A stretch of DNA of 64,000 nt, from NCBI GenBank assembly GCA_028131545.1, contig JAOICL010000008.1, positions 1 through 64,000 of the forward strand. The letters run 5' to 3'. The stretch is from Vibrio sp. GTDB taxonomy: Bacteria; Pseudomonadota; Gammaproteobacteria; Enterobacterales; Vibrionaceae. Position 1 is the first letter of the stretch, and each line of letters starts with the position of its first letter. Below are positions 8,197 through 16,342 of this stretch, in pieces. The translations under genes were made by a program, and so were the position numbers. The notes below the pieces were generated by a model. It was not told the origin of the DNA. It made no database searches and saw nothing but the letters and a program-made list of their open reading frames with translations.

Positions 8197-8826
8197 ATGT
8201 CAGTTCAGTATGAAGTAACAGAGCAGTTGAGCTCATTAAAAAATCTAATAATCAATAAAATAGAGCTGGAATCAGCACAGTTTCAATCTATTTTCGATGA
8301 CTTACAAACTAAAGTAATGCTCACTTGCTTTAAAGAAGGAGGAATGGTTGCTCCTTCGGGTATTGGTGGGTATGCATTTAGTGAAGATTCAGTCGAAATC
8401 TACATAGATGACAGTCGAGATGATATAGAACGAATTATCGAAAAAGATCTGATGTTTGTTATAGGTCATGAACTTAATCATTCTTTACGATTTAAGTGCT
8501 ACGGCCGAGGTGAAAGGCTAGGAGACACGATAATAGATGAAGGTTTAGCGTGTTATTTTGAATATTTACTTGCTGGAAAAAAACAACCTGACTTTTTAAC
8601 CTGCTCAATACCGTGGTTGGATATATACGATAAAGTAAAAAGCAGTTGGGATACAAAAGATTTTTCCTATCCCTTATTTTATTTTGGCGAATTCCCTGAA
8701 TTCCTCCCAAGATATGCAAGTTATATCGTTGGTTTTCATTTGGTTAAAGGGTATTTAGAATCAAATGATTTATCACTGGTGGATGTCATGACATACGATA
8801 GCGAACGGTTTTTAGAAAGCGTATAG
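8197..8826 (+). CDS. DUF2268-type putative Zn-dependent protease
   Basis: This 209-residue protein carries HELNH at about residue 91 (gluzincin HExxH) with a downstream IDEGLACYFEY that supplies the third zinc ligand Glu. This layout is that of the DUF2268 predicted Zn-protease family. There is no signal peptide, so it appears cytosolic. Known relatives are poorly characterised. An AAGGG about nine bases upstream supports the ATG at 8197. The next gene (PaiB-like) starts 21 bases after its stop, so the two may be one transcript. Confidence 0.75.
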   Translation: MSVQYEVTEQLSSLKNLIINKIELESAQFQSIFDDLQTKVMLTCFKEGGMVAPSGIGGYAFSEDSVEIYIDDSRDDIERIIEKDLMFVIGHELNHSLRFKCYGRGERLGDTIIDEGLACYFEYLLAGKKQPDFLTCSIPWLDIYDKVKSSWDTKDFSYPLFYFGEFPEFLPRYASYIVGFHLVKGYLESNDLSLVDVMTYDSERFLESV

Positions 8827-8847
8827 GAATACTATGGATGGAGCATT

Positions 8848-9462
8848 ATGTATATCCCGAATAATATTAAAATAGATGATCGATCTATAGCCCATGACTT
8901 CATTAATGAATTTGGATTTGGGGTTATTGTAAGCAGTTCTCTGACAGGGACACATATTCCATTCGTATTACGTGATGATGAAGGGGAAAATGGCGTACTG
9001 TATAGCCACTGTGCTAGAGCTAATAAGCATTGGAAAGAGCTTGATGGTAGTGATGTATTAGTGATATTTATGGGGCCTCACAGCTATATATCACCGAGTT
9101 GGTATGCCCAATCACCTGCGGTTCCAACATGGAATTACTCAGCTGTGCATGTGTATGGAAAAGTAACCCTTTTAAATGACAAACAAACCCTAGAAGCGGT
9201 TGAAGAGGTGATTAATCAATACGAACCCAATTTATTGGTTAAAAAGGACGTAATAACCGATGAATTTAGAGACAAGCTATTATCTGGTATTGTAGGGTTT
9301 AAAATAGAGATATCAGATATTGAATGTAAATTAAAACTAGGGCAACAGAGGAAACCAGAAGATCAATCCGGAGTCTATAATGCTCTTTTACATTCCTCAA
9401 ATTTGGACGCGAAAAACTTAGCCCAATTCATGAAAAAGTTGTCGCTAGGAACAGGCAGTTAA
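8848..9462 (+). CDS. PaiB-like FMN-binding protein
   Basis: This 204-residue protein matches the FMN_bind_2 / PaiB family: MYIPNNIKIDD at the start, then HIPFVLRDDEG, LYSHCARANKHWKEL, VIFMGPHSYISPSWY and VPTWNYSAVHVYGKV. PaiB was described as a negative regulator of sporulation and protease genes in Bacillus. In Gram-negative bacteria the family is generally a split-barrel flavoprotein of unknown role. Full length for the family. It lies just downstream of the DUF2268 protease. Confidence 0.85.
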   Translation: MYIPNNIKIDDRSIAHDFINEFGFGVIVSSSLTGTHIPFVLRDDEGENGVLYSHCARANKHWKELDGSDVLVIFMGPHSYISPSWYAQSPAVPTWNYSAVHVYGKVTLLNDKQTLEAVEEVINQYEPNLLVKKDVITDEFRDKLLSGIVGFKIEISDIECKLKLGQQRKPEDQSGVYNALLHSSNLDAKNLAQFMKKLSLGTGS

Positions 9463-9499
9463 AACGTCAAACTAGACTGGCTGTGATAAAGTCGCTACC

Positions 9500-9513
9500 G
9501 ATTAATGAGGCGT
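9500..9513 (+). repeat. 14-bp direct repeat, left copy (flanks cpdP)
   Basis: GATTAATGAGGCGT occurs here and again at 10613-10626, bracketing the phosphodiesterase gene. It is the same sequence in the same orientation. Confidence 0.6.
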
Positions 9514-9532
9514 GAAATCGGTTTTTAGTAGG

Positions 9533-9558
9533 AAAAAGTAGGGGGCCTGTCACCCCCA
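9533..9558 (-). terminator. Terminator of cpdP
   Basis: On the minus strand a GGGGG / CCCCC stem with a seven-base loop is followed by TACTTTTTCC. It lies just after the stop of the minus-strand phosphodiesterase gene. Confidence 0.6.
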
Positions 9559-9570
9559 ACTTTAAGTGGA

Positions 9571-10557
9571 TTAAAAACTCATCTTTTCGCCTTGCGTTGG
9601 GAAGATGAAATTGACACCTAAGTCGTTAATCTCATCTAACTGAGCTTTGATGATTGTTTTTGGATCTTCCCCTTTCTTTAGGCTGTATTTTATATGGCTA
9701 ACCACAATATCCAGCCCTTCAAGGCTCCCTTTACCACCGAGCTCTTCTAGTTTTTTAAGCTCTGTCATTAGCCAGTTTGGGGTTAAGTGGCCAAATAGGG
9801 ATTTATCAGGCGTACTGTTCGTAAACGACACTTCAATGACCATGCCTTTCAGTTTTCTTTCCTTCAAGAATGGGGCGACTGTCTGCCAAATGGTATTTAA
9901 GGCCGTTCCTTTCTCAACCAAATCCGGTCCGGTGTCACCAAAATAGATAAAGGCTTCATTTTGTGGATTCTTGAGTAAAAACGCAGTCGATCGTCCACCA
10001 GAGTGTTTCAGTGGTAGTGCTTTAACTTGCAGTGAGGTATCGGCAACGGAGTGCCATTGCTGTTCAGGTAGATTGACATAGTTGTACTTACTCAGTTTGT
10101 AACCTTTCCCATCGTTACCAAAGTTGGGCCATGCTGACCAGTTAAAGTAGTTGTCCATTAAGGCTTGGTTTGTTGCTTTAAGCCCATAAATCGGTTTATT
10201 TGAATCATCGGGTGATGAGATAATTAAGCCGGCAACGTGGTCTAAGTGAGCATGACTAATGAAATAGCCTTTCACCTTTTCGTTTAGCAAGTATCCGACT
10301 TTAGTATAAGGGGACTTTTCAGGCACAACGATATGGTCGAACGTTCCTTTTTCATTGGCGACAATCAGGCCATTGACGACCGAGCCGGCATCTAATAAAA
10401 CGTAATGACTGTCTTGTTCGTTTTTAAACATGAAAGACGTGAGGTTACCATCTTGAATTCCACCTTTACTTCCTAAAGTAATGGCTTCGAAGCTTTGTGC
10501 TAATGCTCCGCTTGTGAATATGGATGAGATGATTAAGACTAAACTTTTTTTCCACAT
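9571..10557 (-). CDS. cpdP: Periplasmic class II 3',5'-cyclic-nucleotide phosphodiesterase
   Basis: This 328-residue metallo-beta-lactamase-fold enzyme is of the class II cyclic-nucleotide phosphodiesterase type, best known as CpdP from Vibrio fischeri, which hydrolyses extracellular cAMP in the periplasm. The class motif is clear: FISHAHLDHVAGL (HxHLDH). Further metal-site blocks are LKHSGG, FIYFGDTGPD and FGHLTP. I chose the ATG at 10557 because it opens a good signal peptide (MWKKSLVLIISS, cleavage near ALAQS); a start at 10602 would put 15 extra residues ahead of it. It is monocistronic with its own terminator and sits between 14-bp direct repeats. Confidence 0.88.
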   Translation of the reverse strand: MWKKSLVLIISSIFTSGALAQSFEAITLGSKGGIQDGNLTSFMFKNEQDSHYVLLDAGSVVNGLIVANEKGTFDHIVVPEKSPYTKVGYLLNEKVKGYFISHAHLDHVAGLIISSPDDSNKPIYGLKATNQALMDNYFNWSAWPNFGNDGKGYKLSKYNYVNLPEQQWHSVADTSLQVKALPLKHSGGRSTAFLLKNPQNEAFIYFGDTGPDLVEKGTALNTIWQTVAPFLKERKLKGMVIEVSFTNSTPDKSLFGHLTPNWLMTELKKLEELGGKGSLEGLDIVVSHIKYSLKKGEDPKTIIKAQLDEINDLGVNFIFPTQGEKMSF

Positions 10558-10612
10558 GATGATTCTAATTCCTAGCAGTGAGTGCGTATTTTTATCAAAC
10601 AATAACCAATCT

Positions 10613-10626
10613 GATTAATGAGGCGT
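10613..10626 (+). repeat. 14-bp direct repeat, right copy (flanks cpdP)
   Basis: Second copy of GATTAATGAGGCGT (first at 9500-9513). It overlaps the GGCGTTATGT 10-mer that also occurs at 3245-3254. Confidence 0.6.
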
Positions 10627-10636
10627 TATGTCATAT

Positions 10637-10951
10637 TTATAGGTCAACAGATCTCAGAAATTTCACATTGATTGACTCTTCATCGATCAATGTAAATACC
10701 TTTGGGCGTATGTGAGTTATCCACCAGTCATTATATGTGTCGTTATAGATACGCTGACGAGATTCTTCATCTTCGAATTCCCTTAACCATACAAAGAAAT
10801 CGGTTCCATTGTCATCAGTTCGTAGGTAGGTATCTATAATCACCATCCCTTTAGAACGTTGATAGGGAAGTAGCTCTTCACGCATCCAATGAAGCCATTT
10901 ATTCGTTTGACCAGGTTTGATTTTATATTCACGTAATTCTATTATTTTCAA
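10637..10951 (-). CDS. NIPSNAP-family protein
   Basis: This 104-residue dimeric alpha-beta barrel (ferredoxin-like) protein is of the NIPSNAP family. It starts KIIELREYKIKPGQ and continues with a WLREFEDEESRQRIY block, both typical. It is cytosolic and its function is not known in bacteria. The best start is a TTG at 10951, since no in-frame ATG lies upstream before a stop; the ribosome-binding site is weak. It lies upstream of cpdP on the same strand, with a gap of about 80 bases between its stop and the cpdP start. Confidence 0.75.
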   Translation of the reverse strand: MKIIELREYKIKPGQTNKWLHWMREELLPYQRSKGMVIIDTYLRTDDNGTDFFVWLREFEDEESRQRIYNDTYNDWWITHIRPKVFTLIDEESINVKFLRSVDL

Positions 10952-11120
10952 ATTTCATTCGCTTTCATTGGTTCAATCTAATGGAATTAAATGAATTATT
11001 GTATGGATTGTCAAGTAGGGAGCAATGCCATAAAGTCAGTGAGAAAATTAGTAAATGAGTTATTCCATATTCGAACAATAGATCTGATACTCGGTGGTAT
11101 ATACAATAAGGGGATTAAAC

Positions 11121-11546
11121 GTGAATATAGAAAAGAAAGCATATGGTGTAGGAGATAGATCTTATCAAGCGGCAGGTGGGTTATCTGGGTTGATTAATCT
11201 TGTTGATGCATTTTATGGGTACATGGATGTTCTCCCTGAGGCCAAAGCTATTCGTGTCATGCATCGCTCTGATCTTACCGAATCAAGTTTAAAATTAGCG
11301 TATTTCCTATCTGGTTGGCTTGGTGGACCAAGGTTGTACTCAGAACATTTTGGGAGTATCGCTATTCCTAAAGCACATCGTCATTTACGCATCGGTCACG
11401 AAGAAGCAGACTCTTGGATGCTATGTATGGAAAAAGCCGTCGAAGAGCAACCTTACAATGAAGAATTTAAAACGTATTTAATTAAGCAATTACGAGTCCC
11501 TGCGGAGCGTATTTTAATGGTGTGTGATCAAAATTCAGGTAATTAG
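11121..11546 (+). CDS. Group II truncated hemoglobin
   Basis: This 141-residue heme protein is of the truncated hemoglobin (2-on-2) group II type. The features are YQAAGGLSGLINLVDAFYGYM in the A-B helices, LAYFLSGWLGGPRLYSEHFG, the proximal-His region IAIPKAHRHLRIGHEEADSW and a conserved Trp in the G helix. Such proteins bind O2 or NO and are linked to oxidative or nitrosative stress. I chose the GTG at 11121 because AAGGGG precedes it; a GTG at 11094 lacks a ribosome-binding site. Cytosolic, single-gene unit. Confidence 0.88.
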   Translation: MNIEKKAYGVGDRSYQAAGGLSGLINLVDAFYGYMDVLPEAKAIRVMHRSDLTESSLKLAYFLSGWLGGPRLYSEHFGSIAIPKAHRHLRIGHEEADSWMLCMEKAVEEQPYNEEFKTYLIKQLRVPAERILMVCDQNSGN

Positions 11547-11649
11547 ACGCTGTATTTTATTTATCATTTTTTTCAAGAATGGTAGGATGCCGTCAAAAAT
11601 AATCGTCCGTTAGAAATAACGTACAGAGAATAATCGATTCAATATAATA

Positions 11650-12213
11650 ATGATAACGAATACAAAGAATTATTTACCCATTGGCCTAAGCCTATTTTTA
11701 TTTGGGTGCTCCAATTTATCGAGTAATGAAACCGTGCACATACCCGCACCGGTCACTGATTTAAGTACTCATGCAAAGACAGTAAATAGAGTATCTCACA
11801 TTTCCTCTAATAAAGGGTTTAACTTCTTCACACCATCAAAACCAGAATATAACCCCGTTAATTTTGAGTTGGTTTATGATGTATGGAAAGGAACGCCTTA
11901 CCAATTAGGAGGGACAAATAAGCGAGGCATTGACTGCTCTGCATTTGTGCAAATAGCGTATCGAGATACCAGTGATATTCGCCTTCCACGAACAACTCTC
12001 CAGCAAGTTAAGAAAGGTAAACGCATTAAGTACAAGGAAGCCAAACGCGGTGATTTGATTTTCTTTCTTACCTCTAGAACGACGCGGCATGTCGGTGTCT
12101 ATTTAGGCAATAAAGAGTTTATGCATGCATCAACATCACGAGGAGTTATGATATCTCGCACTGACAATCCTTATTGGAGTTCTAAGTTCTGGCAATTTAG
12201 ACGAGTCATCTAA
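11650..12213 (+). CDS. NlpC/P60-family lipoprotein peptidase
   Basis: This 187-residue predicted lipoprotein has a lipobox LFLFGC, with Cys at about residue 20. The C-terminal NlpC/P60 domain carries the catalytic Cys in GIDCSAFVQIAY, the His in TRHVGVYLG and the third polar position in EFMHAS. The domain cleaves gamma-D-Glu-mDAP or similar bonds in peptidoglycan stem peptides. An approximately 70-residue low-complexity linker separates the lipid anchor from the domain. It is close to Vibrio and E. coli NlpC-like lipoproteins. Single-gene unit. Confidence 0.88.
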   Translation: MITNTKNYLPIGLSLFLFGCSNLSSNETVHIPAPVTDLSTHAKTVNRVSHISSNKGFNFFTPSKPEYNPVNFELVYDVWKGTPYQLGGTNKRGIDCSAFVQIAYRDTSDIRLPRTTLQQVKKGKRIKYKEAKRGDLIFFLTSRTTRHVGVYLGNKEFMHASTSRGVMISRTDNPYWSSKFWQFRRVI

Positions 12214-12368
12214 TAATTACCGTCATGCATTAACTTAATTAAAGAATATAATATGAAGCAGGTTGAGTGCTGTGTTGTTAGGGTATTCTCTAATAATGAT
12301 TGTGACTTAACATAATATAGTTTGAGGGTCTCATCTCGTGATTATAGTCGTTGAGTTAAAGAAGGTTA

Positions 12369-12430
12369 CATATTATGTTCACATAATATGGCGTTAAGTT
12401 AGCGAATGTTGATGTTTAACATTTGCTAAC
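12369..12430 (+). promoter_or_regulatory. Two adjacent hairpins upstream of the sulfite-oxidase-like gene
   Basis: The first is a perfect 9-bp inverted repeat CATATTATG / CATAATATG with a four-base gap (12369-12390). The second is a 13-bp stem with one G-U pair (GTTAGCGAATGTT / AACATTTGCTAAC) at 12398-12430. They lie about 50 bases before the ATG at 12483. They may be an operator for a dimeric regulator or an mRNA leader structure. Confidence 0.5.
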
Positions 12431-12482
12431 TAAGAAAGTAATAAAAATAAAACGCACATTTAAAACTACAAGGGAAAAAGTA

Positions 12483-13793
12483 ATGGACAAGAAAACTCAA
12501 GAAGGCTTATTCGAGCTATACGCTAAAGATCCAATTGAAGCTGATAAAAAAGTGTTTGGCCGAGTTAGCAAGCCTGATCGTCGAGGTTTTTTAAAAGGAG
12601 CAGGTCTAACAGCAATGGCAGCGGCAGTGGGGGGCTTAATTCCTTTCCATCGTAATATGCCTGGTGGCATGATCCCAGCTGCGTATGCTGGTGAGTTAGA
12701 CCATTTTGAAATTAAAGGTAAAGACGGCCTTACAGTATTAAATGACCGTCCTCTTAATGCTGAAACTCCAGCTCACTTATTGGATGATCCAATCACTCCA
12801 ACTGAGCGTCACTTTATTCGTAACAACGGTATTCCACCAAAAACGGTTGATGCTTCTACTTGGACATTAACTATCGATGGTTTTGTTGATAAGCCACTAG
12901 AACTGAGCATTGATGATCTGAAGAAAAACTTTGAAGTTGTTGAAAGTGCTTTAGTCATTGAATGTGGTGGTAACGGCCGTGCTTCTTTTGAACCAAAAGC
13001 AAAAGGAAATCAATGGTCGAACGGTGCAGTAGCGTGTGCGAAATGGAAAGGTGTTCGTTTAGCGGACGTATTAAAAGCGGCTGGCGTTCAAAAAGAAGCA
13101 GTGTATACCGCACACTACAGTGCCGATTCTCACCTATCAGGTAAAGAAGGCAAATTGCCTATTTCACGTGGTTTACCTATCGAAAAAGCACTTGGTGAAG
13201 AAAACTTAATTGCCTTTGAAATGAATGGCGCTCCAATCCACCCTATGAATGGTGCACCATTAAGATTAGTGGTTCCTGGTTGGCCTGGTTCTTGTTCACA
13301 AAAGTGGCTACAAAAAATCACAGTTCGTAACCAAATCCATGACGGCCCTAAAATGACGGGTACGGCATATCGAGTTCCAAATCGTCCTGTTTCACCAGGC
13401 GAAAAAGTGGATAAGAAAGATTTCAATATTATTGAGCGTATGCCAGTAAAATCTATCATTACGTTCCCATCAAATAATACTCAGCTAGCGGGTAACAGTT
13501 CTGAAATCCGTGGTCATGCTTGGTCTGGTGATAGAACGGTGAAATCTGTTCAGATCTCGATTGATTTCGGTGCAACTTGGATTGATGCAGAGCTGGATAA
13601 ACCAATCAATAACGGTGCATGGCAGAATTTCAGAGCTAATATTACTTTCCCACAAAATGGGTATTATGAAGTATGGGCAAAAGCAACTGACGATAAAGAA
13701 GTTAGCCAACCATTTGCAATTGCATGGAACCCGAAAGGTTATTTAAATAACTCTTTCCACCGTGTTGCATTAACGGTAGCAGCTGAGGCCTGA
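12483..13793 (+). CDS. Tat-exported sulfite-oxidase-family molybdoenzyme (SorA-like)
   Basis: This 436-residue enzyme of the sulfite oxidase family belongs to the sulfite:cytochrome c oxidoreductase type. A twin-arginine signal (DRRGFLKG, then a hydrophobic stretch ending AAYAGE) follows an unusually long pre-signal of about 33 residues. The Moco-binding domain has the conserved cysteinyl ligand in VIECGGNGR and the GAPLRLVVPGWPG motif. The C-terminal Mo-co dimerisation domain follows. It is expected to be periplasmic and to oxidise sulfite. The ATG at 12483 has AGGG upstream. A diheme cytochrome c gene starts one base after its stop, and is the likely electron acceptor, as in SorAB. Confidence 0.88.
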   Translation: MDKKTQEGLFELYAKDPIEADKKVFGRVSKPDRRGFLKGAGLTAMAAAVGGLIPFHRNMPGGMIPAAYAGELDHFEIKGKDGLTVLNDRPLNAETPAHLLDDPITPTERHFIRNNGIPPKTVDASTWTLTIDGFVDKPLELSIDDLKKNFEVVESALVIECGGNGRASFEPKAKGNQWSNGAVACAKWKGVRLADVLKAAGVQKEAVYTAHYSADSHLSGKEGKLPISRGLPIEKALGEENLIAFEMNGAPIHPMNGAPLRLVVPGWPGSCSQKWLQKITVRNQIHDGPKMTGTAYRVPNRPVSPGEKVDKKDFNIIERMPVKSIITFPSNNTQLAGNSSEIRGHAWSGDRTVKSVQISIDFGATWIDAELDKPINNGAWQNFRANITFPQNGYYEVWAKATDDKEVSQPFAIAWNPKGYLNNSFHRVALTVAAEA

Positions 13794-13794
13794 G

Positions 13795-14451
13795 ATGAGC
13801 ATATTTAAACGCTTGTCGCTGATGACACCTGTACTTGGGTTGATATCGAACTTTGCCTTAGCTGATGATTCCGCGCTGGTTGCTGCAGGAAAGGAACAAG
13901 GCCAAATTTGTACGGCTTGTCACCTAACTGATAAAGGCGCTGGTGCGAGCATCGGTCCACCACTTTGGGGATTAGCTGAAAGAGAGATTGGTAGTCATAC
14001 TAGTTTTACTTATAGCGATGGATTAACCAAACTATCTGGGAAGTGGACGCCTGAACAACTGGATCAGTTTCTAACTTCACCATCGAGTATGGTTCCTGAT
14101 ACTAAGATGCTCTTTCCTGGCATTAAAGATGATGGTGCTAGAAAAGCAATTATTGCATGGCTAGCGACATTAAATGATAACGTGCCAACATCGTGGGCAC
14201 AGCAAGATATCGATGTCTCTGATATTAAAGTACCGGGTGCCGGTGTTTTAAAAGAAGGGGAGGGCATGAGCTTAGTGGCGACAACGTGTAATGCTTGTCA
14301 CTCATTGCATCTTGTTGCTCAGCAAGGTCTAAGTAAAGACAGCTGGGATGAAACTCTAGATTGGATGATTGATGAACAAGGTATGGATGAGCTTGATGAT
14401 AAAGAGCGAGACGTTATCCTTAACTATTTATCAACCCACTACGGTATTTAA
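13795..14451 (+). CDS. Periplasmic diheme cytochrome c (SorB-like partner)
   Basis: This 218-residue exported protein has a signal peptide ending near NFALADD and two heme c motifs, CTACH at about residue 39 and CNACH at about residue 165. A Met-containing loop (PDTKMLFPGI) fits the sixth ligand of a class I c-type heme. It begins one base after the molybdoenzyme stop, so the pair is translationally linked. Its likely role is to accept electrons from sulfite oxidation and pass them to the respiratory chain. Two hemes make it larger than the monoheme SorB. Confidence 0.87.
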   Translation: MSIFKRLSLMTPVLGLISNFALADDSALVAAGKEQGQICTACHLTDKGAGASIGPPLWGLAEREIGSHTSFTYSDGLTKLSGKWTPEQLDQFLTSPSSMVPDTKMLFPGIKDDGARKAIIAWLATLNDNVPTSWAQQDIDVSDIKVPGAGVLKEGEGMSLVATTCNACHSLHLVAQQGLSKDSWDETLDWMIDEQGMDELDDKERDVILNYLSTHYGI

Positions 14452-14461
14452 GTAATAACAA

Positions 14462-14490
14462 AGCCCTAAGGAAATCTCTTTAGGGCTCTT
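14462..14490 (+). terminator. Terminator of the sulfite-oxidase-like/cytochrome operon
   Basis: The 8-bp perfect stem AGCCCTAA / TTAGGGCT begins about ten bases after the cytochrome stop and is followed by CTTCG. The rest of the interval to 14832 shows no gene. Confidence 0.65.
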
Positions 14491-14832
14491 CGCTTCGTGC
14501 ATTAGTACAGCGATGTATTTGGATACGACATACAAAGGGACTGTGTAAAAACAGTTCCTTTTTTATTATTTTTTCAACTACATTTCCTGAATGTGATTTA
14601 TCATTTAACTTTCATTTAACGTTATGATTATCTTTTATATTTGATGTTCATCGCGTCTTACATATCGCATGCTTTTCTGTCTTTGTAGGTAAAGGATATA
14701 GTACACAAAGTGAGTGTATTAGGTTTAGAATTGATGATTGCTCTAATGGTTGGTTGCTATTGAACCACAGAGTAATTTTGTTGTTGATTTGTCATTGTTT
14801 AATATGGCTCGTTGTCGTCAAGAGAAATTATA

Positions 14833-15306
14833 ATGTTGATTAGTAATACATTAGAACCAGGAGATTTAGGTCATATCGTTAAGCAGCATGGCTTACTCTA
14901 TTCGAAAGAATATGGTTATGATTTTACATTTGAAGCATACGTTGCTGAGCCTCTCGCTCAGTTTGCTAAACGTAATAATGAACGAGAGAGAATTTGGTTA
15001 GCCAGACTCAATGATGAACTGGTAGGAACCATTTGTATTTGTGAAAATTCAAGTTCTGAAGCTCAATTACGTTGGTTCTCCGTTGACCCCAAAATGCGCG
15101 GTAAAGGTTTAGGCAAAACCCTTATCGAACAGGCTTTAGATTTTTCTATGACATCAGGTTATTCCAGAATAATTCTTTGGACGGTTGCCGGCTTAGCAGC
15201 GTCAAAGTCTTTGTATATCAAAAATGGATTTCAGTTAATCCATGAAGAGCATTGTGAATTATGGGGACAAAAACAGCTTGAGCAGTGTTATGAAAAGTGT
15301 TTATAG
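14833..15306 (+). CDS. GNAT-family N-acetyltransferase
   Basis: This 157-residue GNAT protein has the loop WFSVDPKMRGKGLGKTLIEQAL (RGKGLG, textbook acetyl-CoA binding) and the C-terminal ASKSLYIKNGFQLIHEEHCELWGQ. It resembles the acetyltransferase half of MarR-GNAT fusions (HGLLYSKEYGYDFTFEAYVA at the N-terminus), but no MarR domain is present here. ATG at 14833 follows AAGAGA. The acceptor is unknown. Confidence 0.87.
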   Translation: MLISNTLEPGDLGHIVKQHGLLYSKEYGYDFTFEAYVAEPLAQFAKRNNERERIWLARLNDELVGTICICENSSSEAQLRWFSVDPKMRGKGLGKTLIEQALDFSMTSGYSRIILWTVAGLAASKSLYIKNGFQLIHEEHCELWGQKQLEQCYEKCL

Positions 15307-15401
15307 TAAATAATATATACCTTTGAATTTAAAAGAAAAACCTACGTGTAGTGCTAAATTAGCGTCATACCTATTTAGTGTTATACCGATAAGGAAAAGT
15401 A

Positions 15402-15788
15402 ATGATTATTATTTATGGCATCAACGATAAATTAAACCCCATAAAAGCACAACTGTCTGATGTTATTCAGTCTTGTATGACGGATATATTGACACTTCCC
15501 TCTAGTAAACGAGCTCATCGATTTGTACCTTTAGACAAAGAAGATTTCTACAGTCCAAGTGATAGAAGTGATTCCTATACGGTAATTGAAATAAATATGA
15601 TGGAAGGCCGTCAAGTTGAGACAAAAAAAACCTTAATTAAAGAGTTATTTAAACGTATCGAAGCTGAACTTAGTATATCCCCGATAGATATTGAAATTAC
15701 AATAAAAGAGCAACCAGCACATTGCTGGGGCTTTCGGGGAATGACAGGCGATGAGGTTCAAGATCTGAAATATAGAATACAGGTATAA
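15402..15788 (+). CDS. Tautomerase-fold protein (Tautomerase_2-like) without Pro-1
   Basis: This 128-residue protein resembles the fused 4-oxalocrotonate-tautomerase-like family: HRFVPLDKEDFYSPSDRSDSYTVIEINMMEGRQVETKKTLIKELFKRIE, then an EQPAHCWGFRGMTGDE tail. Family members use an N-terminal proline exposed by Met removal as the general base. Here the second residue is Ile (MIIIYG), so classical tautomerase chemistry is unlikely. AAGGA in front supports the ATG at 15402. Single-gene unit. Confidence 0.75.
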   Translation: MIIIYGINDKLNPIKAQLSDVIQSCMTDILTLPSSKRAHRFVPLDKEDFYSPSDRSDSYTVIEINMMEGRQVETKKTLIKELFKRIEAELSISPIDIEITIKEQPAHCWGFRGMTGDEVQDLKYRIQV

Positions 15789-15850
15789 CCAGTTCTAAAA
15801 CTAATAAAAATCAGACCTACAAAGAATTCACTCAAAAGGAGCACGAAGTA

Positions 15851-16276
15851 ATGTCAGCCGAATATATGCTTAGAGCATTACACATTTCTAAAAAAGCATT
15901 ACCAGATTGTGTTCCTAATCCACCAGTTGGCTGTGTTTTGGTTAAAAATGGTGAAGTGGTATCTGAAGGGGTTACGCAAACGATTGGTGGGAATCATGCC
16001 GAAGTTCAAGCCTTAAATGCGTACGATGGCACAATGGATGGTGTGATTGCTTATGTGACCCTAGAGCCTTGTTCTTTTGTAGGTAGAACGCCAGCATGTG
16101 CGAATACATTAGTTGCATCAGGAATAAAGCATGTGATTGTTTCATTGCTTGATCCAGATACACGAAACAGTGGTGAGGGTATTCGTATTCTTGAACAATC
16201 AGGTATCAAGGTTGACGTTGGTTTGTGTCATAAAGAGGTCTGCGACTTTCTAGAGCAGTATTTAGGAAAATCATAA
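15851..16276 (+). CDS. Stand-alone RibD-like deaminase domain
   Basis: This 141-residue zinc-dependent deaminase corresponds to the N-terminal half of bifunctional RibD. It shows MLRALHISKKALPDCVPNPPVGCVLV, the zinc/catalytic motif NHAEVQAL, and LEPCSFVGRTPAC with the second and third zinc cysteines. The reductase domain is absent; the protein ends at EQYLGKS. RibD deaminates a pyrimidine intermediate of riboflavin synthesis, but stand-alone forms may use other substrates. AAAGGAG upstream supports the ATG at 15851. Confidence 0.85.
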   Translation: MSAEYMLRALHISKKALPDCVPNPPVGCVLVKNGEVVSEGVTQTIGGNHAEVQALNAYDGTMDGVIAYVTLEPCSFVGRTPACANTLVASGIKHVIVSLLDPDTRNSGEGIRILEQSGIKVDVGLCHKEVCDFLEQYLGKS

Positions 16277-16342
16277 AGTAATAAATATTTAAGTCTTTAT
16301 TACTTTTCTGTTGTTTAAATTGTGTTGTAAAGGCAGGGCGCT

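Noticed and set aside
10558-10602. Longer start of cpdP at 10602
   Set aside because: It would place 15 residues before a well-formed signal peptide; the ATG at 10557 fits export.
2400-12000. A complete integron or superintegron
   Set aside because: There is no integrase gene, no full attC hairpin and genes lie on both strands. Only short core-like sequences recur.
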